Assembly: GCF_001423265.1 (NCBI RefSeq)
Contig: NZ_LMND01000035.1
Coordinates: 64,639-128,638, forward strand
Origin: Methylobacterium sp. Leaf108
Lineage (GTDB): Bacteria > Pseudomonadota > Alphaproteobacteria > Rhizobiales > Beijerinckiaceae
DNA: 64,000 nucleotides
Reading direction: 5' to 3'
Shown: piece by piece, positions 17,139 to 24,926 of the stretch
How positions within the stretch are numbered: the first letter of the stretch is position 1
Layout of the letters: every line of letters starts with the position of its first letter
The notes under the pieces: model-generated
What the model was told of the DNA's origin: nothing
Databases searched by the model: none
Seen by the model: the letters and a program-made list of their open reading frames with translations, nothing else
Translations under genes and position numbers: made by a program

Positions 17139-18233
17139 TCAGGCGACGCGGCTGCGGCGGGCCGGATGGCCGGCGGATGCGTCGGTCCGGAAGGTGTTCC
17201 GGCCGGCCGCCTTGGCGGCGTAGAGGGCGGCATCGGCCCTGGCGAACAGGGTGGCGGGGGCCGCGGCGTCGTGCCAGGCGACGCCCACGGATGCGCCGAG
17301 GGACGCGCCGAGGGACGCGCCGAGGGACGCGCCAAGCGGCAGGCCGTGGTCCTCGCCCTCCGCCGGGCGGCGCAGGGCCGCGACGATACGGCCGGCGAGG
17401 TCTTCGGCGATTGTCGGGTCATCCGTGCCCAGAAGCACGCCGAACTCGTCGCCGCCGATGCGCGCCACGAGGTCGGCGCGATCGCAGACCGTGCGCAGGC
17501 GGGCGGCCGCCCGGCGCAGGCAGGCGTCGCCCGCCAGGTGCCCGAGGGTGTCGTTGACCGCCTTGAAACCGTCGAGGTCGACGAGGAGGAGGGCGGCCCC
17601 GCAGCCCTCCTCCTCGACCGCGGCGAGCCGCGCCTGGAAGCTGGTGCGGTTGGCGAGCCCGGTCATGTCGTCGAAGGCGGCGAGGTAGCGGGTCCGGTCG
17701 AACAGGGCCTTCTCCTCGGTGATGTCCTGCTTCATCCCGAAGATGCGGGTGGGGACCCCGTCCTCGCATTCCACCGTGGCGGTGATCCTGATCCAGCGCC
17801 GGTTGCCCAGGCCTGTGACGATCTCCGCATCGAGGGTGAACCCGCGCGCCTCGCCGATGGCGCGGGCGCGGATCGTGTCGAGGGCCTTTCGCGAGTCCGG
17901 CGCGTAGAGGGCCAGGGTCGCCGCCCGGTCGAGGACCGAGCCGCGGGGGAGGTCGAAGAGGTCGTAGACGACGTCGGTCCAGGTCAGGTGTTCGCCGTCG
18001 AGGGTGCATTCCCACACCCCGATCCGGGCCGCCTCCGAGGCCCGCGCGAAGATCTTTTGGGCATGGGCGAGGGCGGCCGACTGCCGGGCGAAGGCGGCCT
18101 TCAGCCGTTCCAGTTCCACCGTGTCGTCGTCTTCGCCCAGGTCGATCACCGCTTGCGCGTCGTCGGGTGCCGGGTCGTCGCGCATGCAGAGCATCGTCCG
18201 CCATCGTCGCCGTTCGATCAAGGCGCCTATCAT
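17139..18233 (-). CDS. PAS-GGDEF diguanylate cyclase
   Basis: A soluble protein of up to 364 residues (ATGs at 18194 and 18185 are alternative starts). A PAS/PAC domain occupies about 63-175 (WECTLDGEHLTWTDVVYDLF to GMKQDITEEK). The GGDEF domain runs from about 186 (FDDMTGLANRTSF), with an intact active site RIGGDEFGVLL, so it probably makes c-di-GMP. The inhibitory-site Arg of RxxD appears replaced (DRAD), so product feedback may be weak. An in-frame 12-bp tandem repeat inserts four LGAS units (about 300-315) just before the last core strand. Confidence 0.9.
   Translation of the reverse strand: MIGALIERRRWRTMLCMRDDPAPDDAQAVIDLGEDDDTVELERLKAAFARQSAALAHAQKIFARASEAARIGVWECTLDGEHLTWTDVVYDLFDLPRGSVLDRAATLALYAPDSRKALDTIRARAIGEARGFTLDAEIVTGLGNRRWIRITATVECEDGVPTRIFGMKQDITEEKALFDRTRYLAAFDDMTGLANRTSFQARLAAVEEEGCGAALLLVDLDGFKAVNDTLGHLAGDACLRRAAARLRTVCDRADLVARIGGDEFGVLLGTDDPTIAEDLAGRIVAALRRPAEGEDHGLPLGASLGASLGASLGASVGVAWHDAAAPATLFARADAALYAAKAAGRNTFRTDASAGHPARRSRVA
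17293..17328. repeat. 12-bp tandem repeat inside the GGDEF gene
   Basis: Three perfect copies of GCGCCGAGGGAC plus a degenerate fourth encode the repeated tetrapeptide LGAS on the minus strand. Because the unit is a multiple of three, copy-number change would keep the frame. This makes it a potential slippage-variable site. Confidence 0.8.
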
Positions 18234-18330
18234 GGAGCAAGGTCGATTAAGAGACCTTCACGGGATGGCCCGATGCCGACGCTCCGGGCGTGTTGTGCTA
18301 CCGCCGGGGACGCCACCAGGAACCGATCCG

Positions 18331-18585
18331 ATGACGATGAAGACGACGTTCGTGGTCCAGACCTTCGTGATCAAGCGCAAGCGCCTGGTGCCCGGAGACC
18401 GCGAGGTCGCGCCCACCGAGAGCGGCGCGTTGAAGAAGGCCGAGGCGATGGCCGGCCGGATGCCGGGCACGGCCGCCCTCAAGGTGGTGGCCGACGACGA
18501 GACCGGGGAACTCGAAGGGGTGACCATCCTCGGCCGCTTCGGCGAGATCCCGGAGGATTTCGCCGAGAGCCTGCAGGGCGGCTGA
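18331..18585 (+). CDS. Conserved small protein, function unknown
   Basis: An 84-residue cytosolic protein starting at ATG 18331 (a second ATG at 18337) behind an AGGA ribosome binding site. It reads as a compact beta-alpha-beta domain: a strand (KTTFVVQTFVIKRKRLVPGD), a helix (SGALKKAEAMAGR), a strand (GTAALKVVADDETGELEG) and an acidic tail (GRFGEIPEDFAESLQGG). The pattern suggests a small regulatory or binding module of the kind common in Methylobacterium relatives. I recognise no named family. A dispersed repeat copy overlaps its stop. Confidence 0.65.
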   Translation: MTMKTTFVVQTFVIKRKRLVPGDREVAPTESGALKKAEAMAGRMPGTAALKVVADDETGELEGVTILGRFGEIPEDFAESLQGG

Positions 18586-18622
18586 GCGAAGCCCATGTCC
18601 GCATCACGAAGTGATCAACCGG
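18582..18622 (+). repeat. Dispersed 41-bp repeat, copy B
   Basis: The best-preserved copy: it matches 35 of 41 positions of the inverted copy at 29582-29622 and 32 of 41 of 15281-15321. It carries the small dyad ATCACGAAGTGAT. It begins over the stop codon of the upstream small gene. Confidence 0.65.
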
Positions 18623-18667
18623 AAATGGCATGAGATCCCGCGCCGCGGGACAACGGGCGACGTTGAC

Positions 18668-18681
18668 CCACCGGTCGGTGG
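18668..18681. promoter_or_regulatory. Operator-like dyad in the dehydrogenase promoter
   Basis: CCACCG-GT-CGGTGG is a perfect 6-bp dyad that directly abuts a TTGACC (18663-18668) -35-like box. It lies in the spacer before a TATGCA -10-like box (18685-18690). Such placement fits a repressor site for the downstream FAD/FeS dehydrogenase gene. The regulator is unknown. Confidence 0.45.
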
Positions 18682-18745
18682 TATTATGCATGCAGTCATA
18701 GGCCGCGACGAAGACGGCGACGGGGCGGGACAGGGACGGGACACC

Positions 18746-21721
18746 ATGGCGACAACGGCCGAGCCGGCGACGGGTCCCGAAGCGATGGGCGCCGGGACGA
18801 CGAGCCCGCGGGCGGCGCGGCGGCAGGGTGCCGGCCTGGCCCGCCGCCTGGCCGAGGCGCTCCGGGGCGAGGCACGCTTCGACGCCTTCACCCGCGGTCG
18901 CTACGCCACCGACGCCTCGATCTACCAGATCGTGCCGACCGGCGTGGTCTTCCCGAAATCGGCCGCCGACATCGCCGCGACGCTCGCCATCGCCGCCGAG
19001 CACGGCGTGCCCGTGATCCTGCGCGGCGGCGGCACCTCGCAGAACGGCCAGCCGATCGGGCGCGGCCTCGTGGTGGATTGCTCGCGCCACCTCGACGGCA
19101 TCCTCGCCTACGATCCGCAGGGCGGCACCGTCACGGTTGAGCCCGGCATGGTGCTGGAGCGCCTCAACGCCCGGGTGAAGGCGGACGGCTGGTTCTTTCC
19201 CGTCGAGCCCTCGACGGCCAGCCGCTGCACCATCGGCGGCATGGCCGGCAACAACTCCTGCGGCGCCCGCTCGCTGCGCTTCGGCAAGATGAGCGACAAC
19301 GTCCTGGCGATGGAGGCGCTGTTCCACGACGGCGAGGCGTTCGGCTTTTCGCTGACGGGAAACGAGGCCACCGGCGTGTCGGGCTCGGCGCGGGCAAAGG
19401 ATCTCGCGCGCCGCATGGTTTCCCTGGCGGAATCGGAGCGGGACGAAATCCTGGCGATGTACCCGCGCGTGCAGCGGCGGGTCGGCGGCTACAACCTCGA
19501 CGCCCTGATCGAGCCGCGCCCGAACCTCGCCCATCTGCTGGTCGGCTCGGAGGGGACGCTGGCGGCCACCACCTCGGTGACGCTCAAGCTCTCGCGCCTG
19601 CCGACCCACCGGGTGATGGGGGTGTGCCACTTCCCCTCGTTCCGTTCCGCGATGGAGACCACGAAGGCGATCGTCGACCTGAACCCGGTCGCGGTCGAAC
19701 TCGTGGACAACAACGTCCTGGTGCTGGGCGCCGACATCCCGCTGTTCCGCACCACGCTCGCCGACATCACGCGGGGCCGGCCGAACTGCCTGCTCCTCAC
19801 GGAGTTCGCCGGCGAGGACCGCGACGCGCTGCTGGCCGACCTCAGGCGCCTCGACGCCTGCATGGCCGACCACGGATTCACCGACGCCGTCGTCGAGGTG
19901 CCCGAGCCTGTGCGCCAGCGCTCGGTCTGGGAGGTACGCGAGGCCTGCCTCAACATCATGATGTCGACCAAGGGCGACGCCAAGCCGGTCTCCTTCATCG
20001 AGGATTGCGCGGTGCCGCTCGAGCACCTGGCCGACTACACCGACGCCGTCACCGACGTGTTCACCCGGCACGGCACCCGCGGCACCTGGTACGCCCACGC
20101 CTCGGTCGGCTGCCTGCACGTGCGCCCGATCCTCGACATGAAGCAGGGCGGGGACGTCGCCAAGATGCGCTCCATCGCGGAGGAGGCCTCCGCCCTGGTG
20201 CGCCGCTTCAAGGGCTCGTACTCGGGCGAGCACGGCGACGGCATCTCGCGCTCGGAATACGTGGAGCCGCTGTTCGGCGCCCGCCTCACCCGCGCCTTCG
20301 AGGCGGTCAAGGACGGCTTCGACCCGGACAACCGGCTCAACCCGGGCAAGATCGTGCGGCCCCTGCGGATGGACGACCGCTCGCTGATGCGCTTCGCGCC
20401 GGGCTACGCCGTCACCGCGCCGACGACGACGGCGCTCGACTGGTCGGACTGGGGCGGCCTCGGCGGGGCCGTCGAGATGTGCAACAACAACGGCACCTGC
20501 CGCAAGCTCGCGGGCGGGGCGATGTGCCCGTCCTACCGGGCGACGCGGGAGGAGCAGCACCTCACCCGCGGCCGGGCGAACTCGTTGCGGCTCGCGATCT
20601 CCGGACAGCTCGGGGCCGACGCCTTCACATCCCCCGAGATGAAGCGCACGATGGACCTGTGCGTTTCGTGCAAGGCCTGCCGCCGGGAATGCCCCACCGG
20701 CGTCGACATGGCCAAGATGAAGGTCGAGTTCCTCCACCACTACCACGCCCGCCACGGCCTGCCCCTGAAGGAGCGGCTGGTGGCCGAACTGCCGCGTTAT
20801 GCCAAGCTGGCGGCGAAACTCGCCCCGCTCCTCAACCTGCGCGACCGGGTGCCCGCCCTGGCGCGGCTGTCGGAAAGGGTCGCGGGGCTCTCGGCCCGGC
20901 GGACCCTGCCGGCCTGGCGCCGGCCCTGGGCGGAGACGGGCGAGCCGGCCCACCCCTCCGACGTCACGGGCACGTTTCGCGACATCGTCCTGTTCGGCGA
21001 CACCTTCAACCGCGCCTTCGAGCGCGAGAACCTGGAGGCGGCCGAGCGCGTCCTGATCGCCGCCGGCTACCGCCTCCACCGGGTTTTCCCGCACACGGGC
21101 CGGCGACCCTTGTGCTGCGGGCGGACCTATCTCGCCTCCGGCCAGACCGACCGGGCGCGGGAGGAGGCGCGCCGCACCCTCGACGCGCTGCTGCCCTACG
21201 TTCGGGCCGGCGCCCGCGTCGTCGGGCTGGAGCCCTCCTGCCTGCTGACGTTCCGCGACGAGTTCGCCGCCCTGCTGCCCGGCGAGGAGGCCACGGCCCT
21301 GGCCGGTGCCAGCCTGCTGTTCGAGGAACTGCTGGCCGCCGACCTCGCGGCCGGGCGGATCGCGCTGCCGCTGGCCGACCAGGGCGGGCGCGTCGCGCAT
21401 CTCCACGGCCACTGCCACCAGAAGGCCTTCGACGCGATGGGGGCGGTGGAAACGGTCCTGCGGCAGGTGCCGGGCCTCGAGGTCAAGGTGATCGAGTCGA
21501 GCTGCTGCGGCATGGCCGGCGCCTTCGGCTACGGGGCCGACACCATCGACGTCTCGCTGGCCATGGCCGAGCTGTCGCTGTTCCCGGCGCTGCGCAAGGC
21601 CGGTCCCGACGATTGGGTCGTCGCCGACGGCACCAGTTGCAGGCATCAGATCCACGATGGGCTTGGGATCACCGCGCAGCATGTGGCGCGGGTGTTGGAT
21701 GGGGCGTTGCGGGTGGGATGA
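18746..21721 (+). CDS. FAD/4Fe-4S D-2-hydroxyacid (D-2-hydroxyglutarate-type) dehydrogenase, YdiJ-like
   Basis: A 991-residue fusion of a VAO-type FAD oxidase (about 20-560) and a GlcF-like ferredoxin/CCG part. The FAD-binding region shows ILRGGGTSQNGQPIG and GGMAGNNSCGARSLRFGKM. The substrate region contains YSGEHGDGISRSEY and NPGKIV. FeS cysteines occur in EMCNNNGTCRKLAGGAMCPSY and CVSCKACRRECPTG. Two CCG-type motifs end the protein (HGHCHQKAFD and ESSCCGMAGAFGYG). The architecture matches YdiJ, which oxidises D-2-hydroxyglutarate, but D-lactate-type substrates are possible. The ATG at 18746 is favoured. It is adjacent to a CoA-transferase and an organic-acid importer. Confidence 0.88.
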   Translation: MATTAEPATGPEAMGAGTTSPRAARRQGAGLARRLAEALRGEARFDAFTRGRYATDASIYQIVPTGVVFPKSAADIAATLAIAAEHGVPVILRGGGTSQNGQPIGRGLVVDCSRHLDGILAYDPQGGTVTVEPGMVLERLNARVKADGWFFPVEPSTASRCTIGGMAGNNSCGARSLRFGKMSDNVLAMEALFHDGEAFGFSLTGNEATGVSGSARAKDLARRMVSLAESERDEILAMYPRVQRRVGGYNLDALIEPRPNLAHLLVGSEGTLAATTSVTLKLSRLPTHRVMGVCHFPSFRSAMETTKAIVDLNPVAVELVDNNVLVLGADIPLFRTTLADITRGRPNCLLLTEFAGEDRDALLADLRRLDACMADHGFTDAVVEVPEPVRQRSVWEVREACLNIMMSTKGDAKPVSFIEDCAVPLEHLADYTDAVTDVFTRHGTRGTWYAHASVGCLHVRPILDMKQGGDVAKMRSIAEEASALVRRFKGSYSGEHGDGISRSEYVEPLFGARLTRAFEAVKDGFDPDNRLNPGKIVRPLRMDDRSLMRFAPGYAVTAPTTTALDWSDWGGLGGAVEMCNNNGTCRKLAGGAMCPSYRATREEQHLTRGRANSLRLAISGQLGADAFTSPEMKRTMDLCVSCKACRRECPTGVDMAKMKVEFLHHYHARHGLPLKERLVAELPRYAKLAAKLAPLLNLRDRVPALARLSERVAGLSARRTLPAWRRPWAETGEPAHPSDVTGTFRDIVLFGDTFNRAFERENLEAAERVLIAAGYRLHRVFPHTGRRPLCCGRTYLASGQTDRAREEARRTLDALLPYVRAGARVVGLEPSCLLTFRDEFAALLPGEEATALAGASLLFEELLAADLAAGRIALPLADQGGRVAHLHGHCHQKAFDAMGAVETVLRQVPGLEVKVIESSCCGMAGAFGYGADTIDVSLAMAELSLFPALRKAGPDDWVVADGTSCRHQIHDGLGITAQHVARVLDGALRVG

Positions 21722-21741
21722 GGCGCACGGCGCCCCCCTGT

Positions 21742-21755
21742 CCCCGCTTACGGGG
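21742..21755. terminator. Short GC hairpin between convergent genes
   Basis: CCCCG-CTTA-CGGGG lies in the 48-bp gap between two convergent stops and can serve both transcripts. The surrounding sequence resembles GC-rich intergenic hairpins common in alphaproteobacteria. Confidence 0.5.
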
Positions 21756-21769
21756 AGAAGGGACGATCA

Positions 21770-22996
21770 TCACCCCACCGTCTCGCGCACCACGCCCCGC
21801 GCCAAAAACCCCTCGATCTCCGCTTCGTCGTAACCGACCCCCCGCAGGATCGCGCGGCTGTGCTCCCCCAGCAGCGGTGCAGCCCCCTGCACCCGCCCGG
21901 GCGTGCCCGAAAACTTCACCGGCAGTCCCAGCGTCCGCATCGGCCCGATGCGGGTGTGGTCGACCTCCACCACCATCTCGCGGGCGAGCGCCTGGGGGTC
22001 GCGGTGCATGGCGAGCACGTCGAGGACCGGGCCGGCCGGGACGCCGCCGTCCTCCAGGCGAGCGAGCCACGTCGCGGACGATTCCCGGCGAAACCGCGGG
22101 GCCAGCACCGCGGCCAGTGCCTCGCGGTTTTCCATCCGCTCGGCGTTGCGGGCAAAGCGCGGATCGTGGCCGAGATCGGCGGCACCCAGCACCTCGAGGA
22201 GGCGCAGCCAGTTGGTCTGGTTGGCCGCCCCGACCGTGATCCAGCCGTCGGCGGTCTGGAACGCCTCGTAGGGGGCGTTGAGCGGGTGGGCCGAGCCCAT
22301 CGGGCCGGGCGCGATGCCGGTGGCCATGGCGATGGCCGATTGCCAGTAGGTCAGGGTGATGCCGGCCTCGAACAGGGAGGTGTCCACCGCCTGGCCCTCG
22401 CCGGTCCTGAGGCGGTGGGTGTAGGCGGCCAGCACCCCCATCGCCGCCAGGATGCCGGCGGTGACGTCGGTGACGGGCGGGCCGCACTTCATCGGCGCCT
22501 CGCCGGGTCCCGCGCCGGTGATGCTCATGAGCCCGCTCATGCCCTGCGCCACGAGGTCGAAGCCGGGCCGCTCGGCATAGGGGCCGGTGCGCCCGAAGCC
22601 CGAGAGGGCGCAGTAGATCAGGGCGGGGTAGGCGGCCTTGAGGGTGTCCCAGCCGAGGCCGAGGCGCTCCATGGTGCCGGCGCGGTAGTTCTCGATCAGT
22701 ACGTCGGCCCCGGCCAGCAGCCGGTGCAGGATCGCCCGGCCCTCCGGGCTCTTGAGGTCGAGCGCGATGCCGCGCTTGCCCCGGTTCATCATCATGTAGG
22801 CGGCGCTCTCGCCCTCCAGGGACGGCGGCACCGAACGGCGGGTGTCGTCGCCGCCCTCGATCTTCTCGACCTTGATCACCGTGGCGCCCATGTCGGCGAG
22901 CATCAGGCCGCAGACCGGGCCGGCCATGATGTGGGCGAGTTCGATCACCGTGAGGCCGCGCAAGGGGCCGTGAGGCTGGTCGGAGGTGGTGTGCAT
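21770..22996 (-). CDS. Class III (CaiB/BaiF) CoA-transferase
   Basis: The 408-residue enzyme should move CoA between two organic acids. It shows the family beginning LRGLTVIELAHIMAGPVCG and the LADMGATVIKVEKIEGGDDTR CoA-adenine loop. DLKSPEGRAILHRLLAGADV is followed by the conserved ENYRAGTMERLGLGWDTLK. The catalytic Asp lies in PGFDLVAQGMSGLMSITG. The ATG at 22996 fits the family; the reading frame extends to 23140 without homology. It is divergent from the tricarboxylate transporter genes and shares a promoter region with them. Succinyl-CoA is a common donor in the family, but the acid handled here is not known. Confidence 0.9.
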   Translation of the reverse strand: MHTTSDQPHGPLRGLTVIELAHIMAGPVCGLMLADMGATVIKVEKIEGGDDTRRSVPPSLEGESAAYMMMNRGKRGIALDLKSPEGRAILHRLLAGADVLIENYRAGTMERLGLGWDTLKAAYPALIYCALSGFGRTGPYAERPGFDLVAQGMSGLMSITGAGPGEAPMKCGPPVTDVTAGILAAMGVLAAYTHRLRTGEGQAVDTSLFEAGITLTYWQSAIAMATGIAPGPMGSAHPLNAPYEAFQTADGWITVGAANQTNWLRLLEVLGAADLGHDPRFARNAERMENREALAAVLAPRFRRESSATWLARLEDGGVPAGPVLDVLAMHRDPQALAREMVVEVDHTRIGPMRTLGLPVKFSGTPGRVQGAAPLLGEHSRAILRGVGYDEAEIEGFLARGVVRETVG

Positions 22997-23104
22997 GGAA
23001 TCCCGCCCTGGCGTTTTTCCCATCATCGGCGAGCCGGCGCGGGAAGGCCACAGGAGCGGTCGTGATCGAGAAAACCCACTGTTGCCAAACGGCCCCGAAA
23101 CTTC

Positions 23105-23116
23105 ATACCCTGGTAT
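23105..23116. promoter_or_regulatory. Operator-like palindrome in the divergent promoter region
   Basis: ATACC-CT-GGTAT sits between the divergent CoA-transferase and transporter genes, 42 bp before the latter's ATG. The size and placement resemble GntR-family operators. No regulator gene is adjacent. Confidence 0.4.
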
Positions 23117-23157
23117 ACAAGGCGGGGCCGCCAAGAGCACCGCCGGAGGACAACGCC

Positions 23158-24144
23158 ATGCAATCCATCGTGAAGGCCGCCCTGGCGGCCACGCTGCTGC
23201 CCGTCGGCCCGGCCCTGGCCTGGGAGCCGACCAAGCCCATCGAGATCATCGTGCCCTTCCCGCCCGGCGGCTCGTCCGACCAGATGGCGCGCACGATCCA
23301 GGGTGCGATCCAGAAGAACAACCTCGTCTCCCAGCCGATCATCATCGTCAACAAGCCGGCCGCGGCGGGCGGCGAGGCGATGCTCGACATCCAGAAGTCG
23401 GCCGGCGACCCCCACAAGCTCATCACCACCTCGAGCGGCATCTACATGACGCCGCTGGCCACCAAGCTGCCGGTGAGCTGGAAGAACTTCACCCCGGTCG
23501 CGATGATGGCGCAGGACGCCTTCCTGCTCTGGGTGAACGCGAGCACCCCCTACAAGACCGCGGGCGACTTCGTCGCCGCCGCCAAGGCCGCCAATCCGCC
23601 CCTGAAGACCGGCGGCAACGGCTCGAAGCGCGAGGACCACCTCATCTCCGTGACGATGGAGCAGGCGGCCGGCATCAAGATCACCTACATTCCCTACCAG
23701 GGCGGGGGACCTTCCTCCGTGCAGCTCGCCGGCGGCCACATCGACGCCAACATGAACAACCCGGCCGAGGAGATCGCCAACTGGCGCTCGGGCGCGGTCA
23801 AGCCGCTGTGCGTGTTCTCCGACAAGCCGCTGGGCTACACCCAGAAGATCACCGCCGACATGTCCTGGGCCGACGTGCCCACCTGCGTCTCGCAGGGCCT
23901 CGACGTGAACTACCAGATGCTGCGCGGCATGTTCATGCCCGGCAAGGTGACGCCCGAGCAGCAGGCCTTCTACGTGAACCTCTTCAAGAAGGTCACCGAG
24001 ACGGCCGACTGGAAGGCCTACGTCGAGCGCAACGCCCTGGTGCCCGACTTCCGCTCCGGCGACGCGTTCGTCTCGTTCCTCACCACCGACGAGCAGAAGC
24101 ACAAGGACCTGATGGGCAAGGCCGGGTTCATCGGCACCAACTGA
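23158..24144 (+). CDS. tctC: Tripartite tricarboxylate transporter substrate-binding protein (Bug/TctC family)
   Basis: A 328-residue periplasmic binding protein with signal peptide MQSIVKAALAATLLPVGPALA. The mature start WEPTKPIEIIVPFPPGGSSD is diagnostic for Bug receptors, in which the PFPPGG loop binds carboxylate through water. A second loop with NGSKREDHLISVTMEQAAG and YQGGGPSSVQLAGGHID follows the usual order. The start has a strong GGAGGA Shine-Dalgarno. It is the first gene of the three-component TTT operon, separated from the membrane genes by several hairpins. The ligand is unknown; dicarboxylates or 2-hydroxyacids would fit the neighbours. Confidence 0.92.
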   Translation: MQSIVKAALAATLLPVGPALAWEPTKPIEIIVPFPPGGSSDQMARTIQGAIQKNNLVSQPIIIVNKPAAAGGEAMLDIQKSAGDPHKLITTSSGIYMTPLATKLPVSWKNFTPVAMMAQDAFLLWVNASTPYKTAGDFVAAAKAANPPLKTGGNGSKREDHLISVTMEQAAGIKITYIPYQGGGPSSVQLAGGHIDANMNNPAEEIANWRSGAVKPLCVFSDKPLGYTQKITADMSWADVPTCVSQGLDVNYQMLRGMFMPGKVTPEQQAFYVNLFKKVTETADWKAYVERNALVPDFRSGDAFVSFLTTDEQKHKDLMGKAGFIGTN

Positions 24145-24185
24145 GGGCGGCCGCCGGGTGAGCACTCCGGCGCGTTCGCGCTGAC

Positions 24186-24222
24186 CCCTCGGTCCCTTTC
24201 CCTCGCGGGGAGGGACCGAGGG
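24186..24222. terminator. 12-bp stem-loop after tctC
   Basis: CCCTCGGTCCCT (24186-24197) pairs with AGGGACCGAGGG (24211-24222); the loop contains a further GC stem. It is the first of three hairpins between the binding-protein and membrane-subunit genes and probably limits read-through. Confidence 0.6.
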
Positions 24223-24291
24223 TGGGAGTGGCCGGGCGACCCTCCTCCGGGGACAAGCGGAACCGCCCCCACTATCGACTCCTCCCCGCAC

Positions 24292-24354
24292 CCGGGTCGG
24301 GCCTGCCCGACCCGGACCCCCGGGGTGCATCTCTCGGGCAGGCCCGAGAGATGC
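24292..24354. repeat. Two adjacent perfect stem-loops before tctB
   Basis: The first has 11-bp arms (24292-24302 and 24305-24315) around CT. The second has 13-bp arms (GCATCTCTCGGGC, 24327-24339, and 24342-24354) around AG. Both lie upstream of the small membrane subunit gene and could act as mRNA processing or attenuation elements. Confidence 0.65.
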
Positions 24355-24398
24355 GGGGGACGAGAGGTGCGCGCCGAACGAACGATCAGGATGAACGG

Positions 24399-24896
24399 AT
24401 GACCGAGACGTCCCAAACGGCCACCGAGCCCGGCCTGTCGCGCCGGATGGTGGAGATCCTCGTCGCCCTCGTCCTGATGGGGCTGGCGGGGCTGGTGCTG
24501 TGGGATTCCTACGAGCGCGGCGCGGGCTGGGACGCCGGGCCCCAGAACGGGTTCTTCCCCGCCCGCGTCGGCTGGATCCTGCTGATCGCCGCCGCTGCCG
24601 CCTTGGTGAGCGCGGTGCGGCGCGAGGACAGCGTGTTCGTCACCTACGGCCAGCTGCGCATGGTCGGCTCGGTGTTCGCGCCGCTGTTCCTCTACGTGCT
24701 CGCCATCGAGTTCGTCGGCATCTACACCGCCTCGGCCCTGTTCATGGCGGTGTTCATGGTGATGCTCGGCGAGTTCCGCTGGTGGCAGACGCTGCTGGCG
24801 GTGGTCGCCGTGCCGCTCGTGGCGTTCTGGGTCTTCGAGATTCAATTCCGGCTGTCCCTGCCCAAGGGTCCGGTCGAGGCGATGCTCGGCTTCTAA
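24399..24896 (+). CDS. tctB: Tripartite tricarboxylate transporter small membrane subunit (TctB family)
   Basis: A 165-residue protein with four predicted helices (about 20-38, 53-72, 85-110 and 125-145), the standard TctB plan. It includes a periplasmic loop GAGWDAGPQNGFFPARVGW, in which FFP is typical. It assembles with TctA in the inner membrane and works with the binding protein by secondary transport. The ATG at 24399 follows a GGATGAACGG stretch with a modest ribosome binding site. The longer frame from 24222 runs through hairpins and is rejected. tctA follows after 30 bp. Confidence 0.88.
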   Translation: MTETSQTATEPGLSRRMVEILVALVLMGLAGLVLWDSYERGAGWDAGPQNGFFPARVGWILLIAAAAALVSAVRREDSVFVTYGQLRMVGSVFAPLFLYVLAIEFVGIYTASALFMAVFMVMLGEFRWWQTLLAVVAVPLVAFWVFEIQFRLSLPKGPVEAMLGF

Positions 24897-24926
24897 TCTC
24901 AACCAAGAAAAGTCCGAGGAACCGCC

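Noticed and set aside
18479..21682. 1067-codon open frame on the minus strand
   Set aside because: It lies antisense to the well-supported FAD/FeS dehydrogenase gene, and its translation is low-complexity Arg/Gly/Ala/Asp-rich with no domain.
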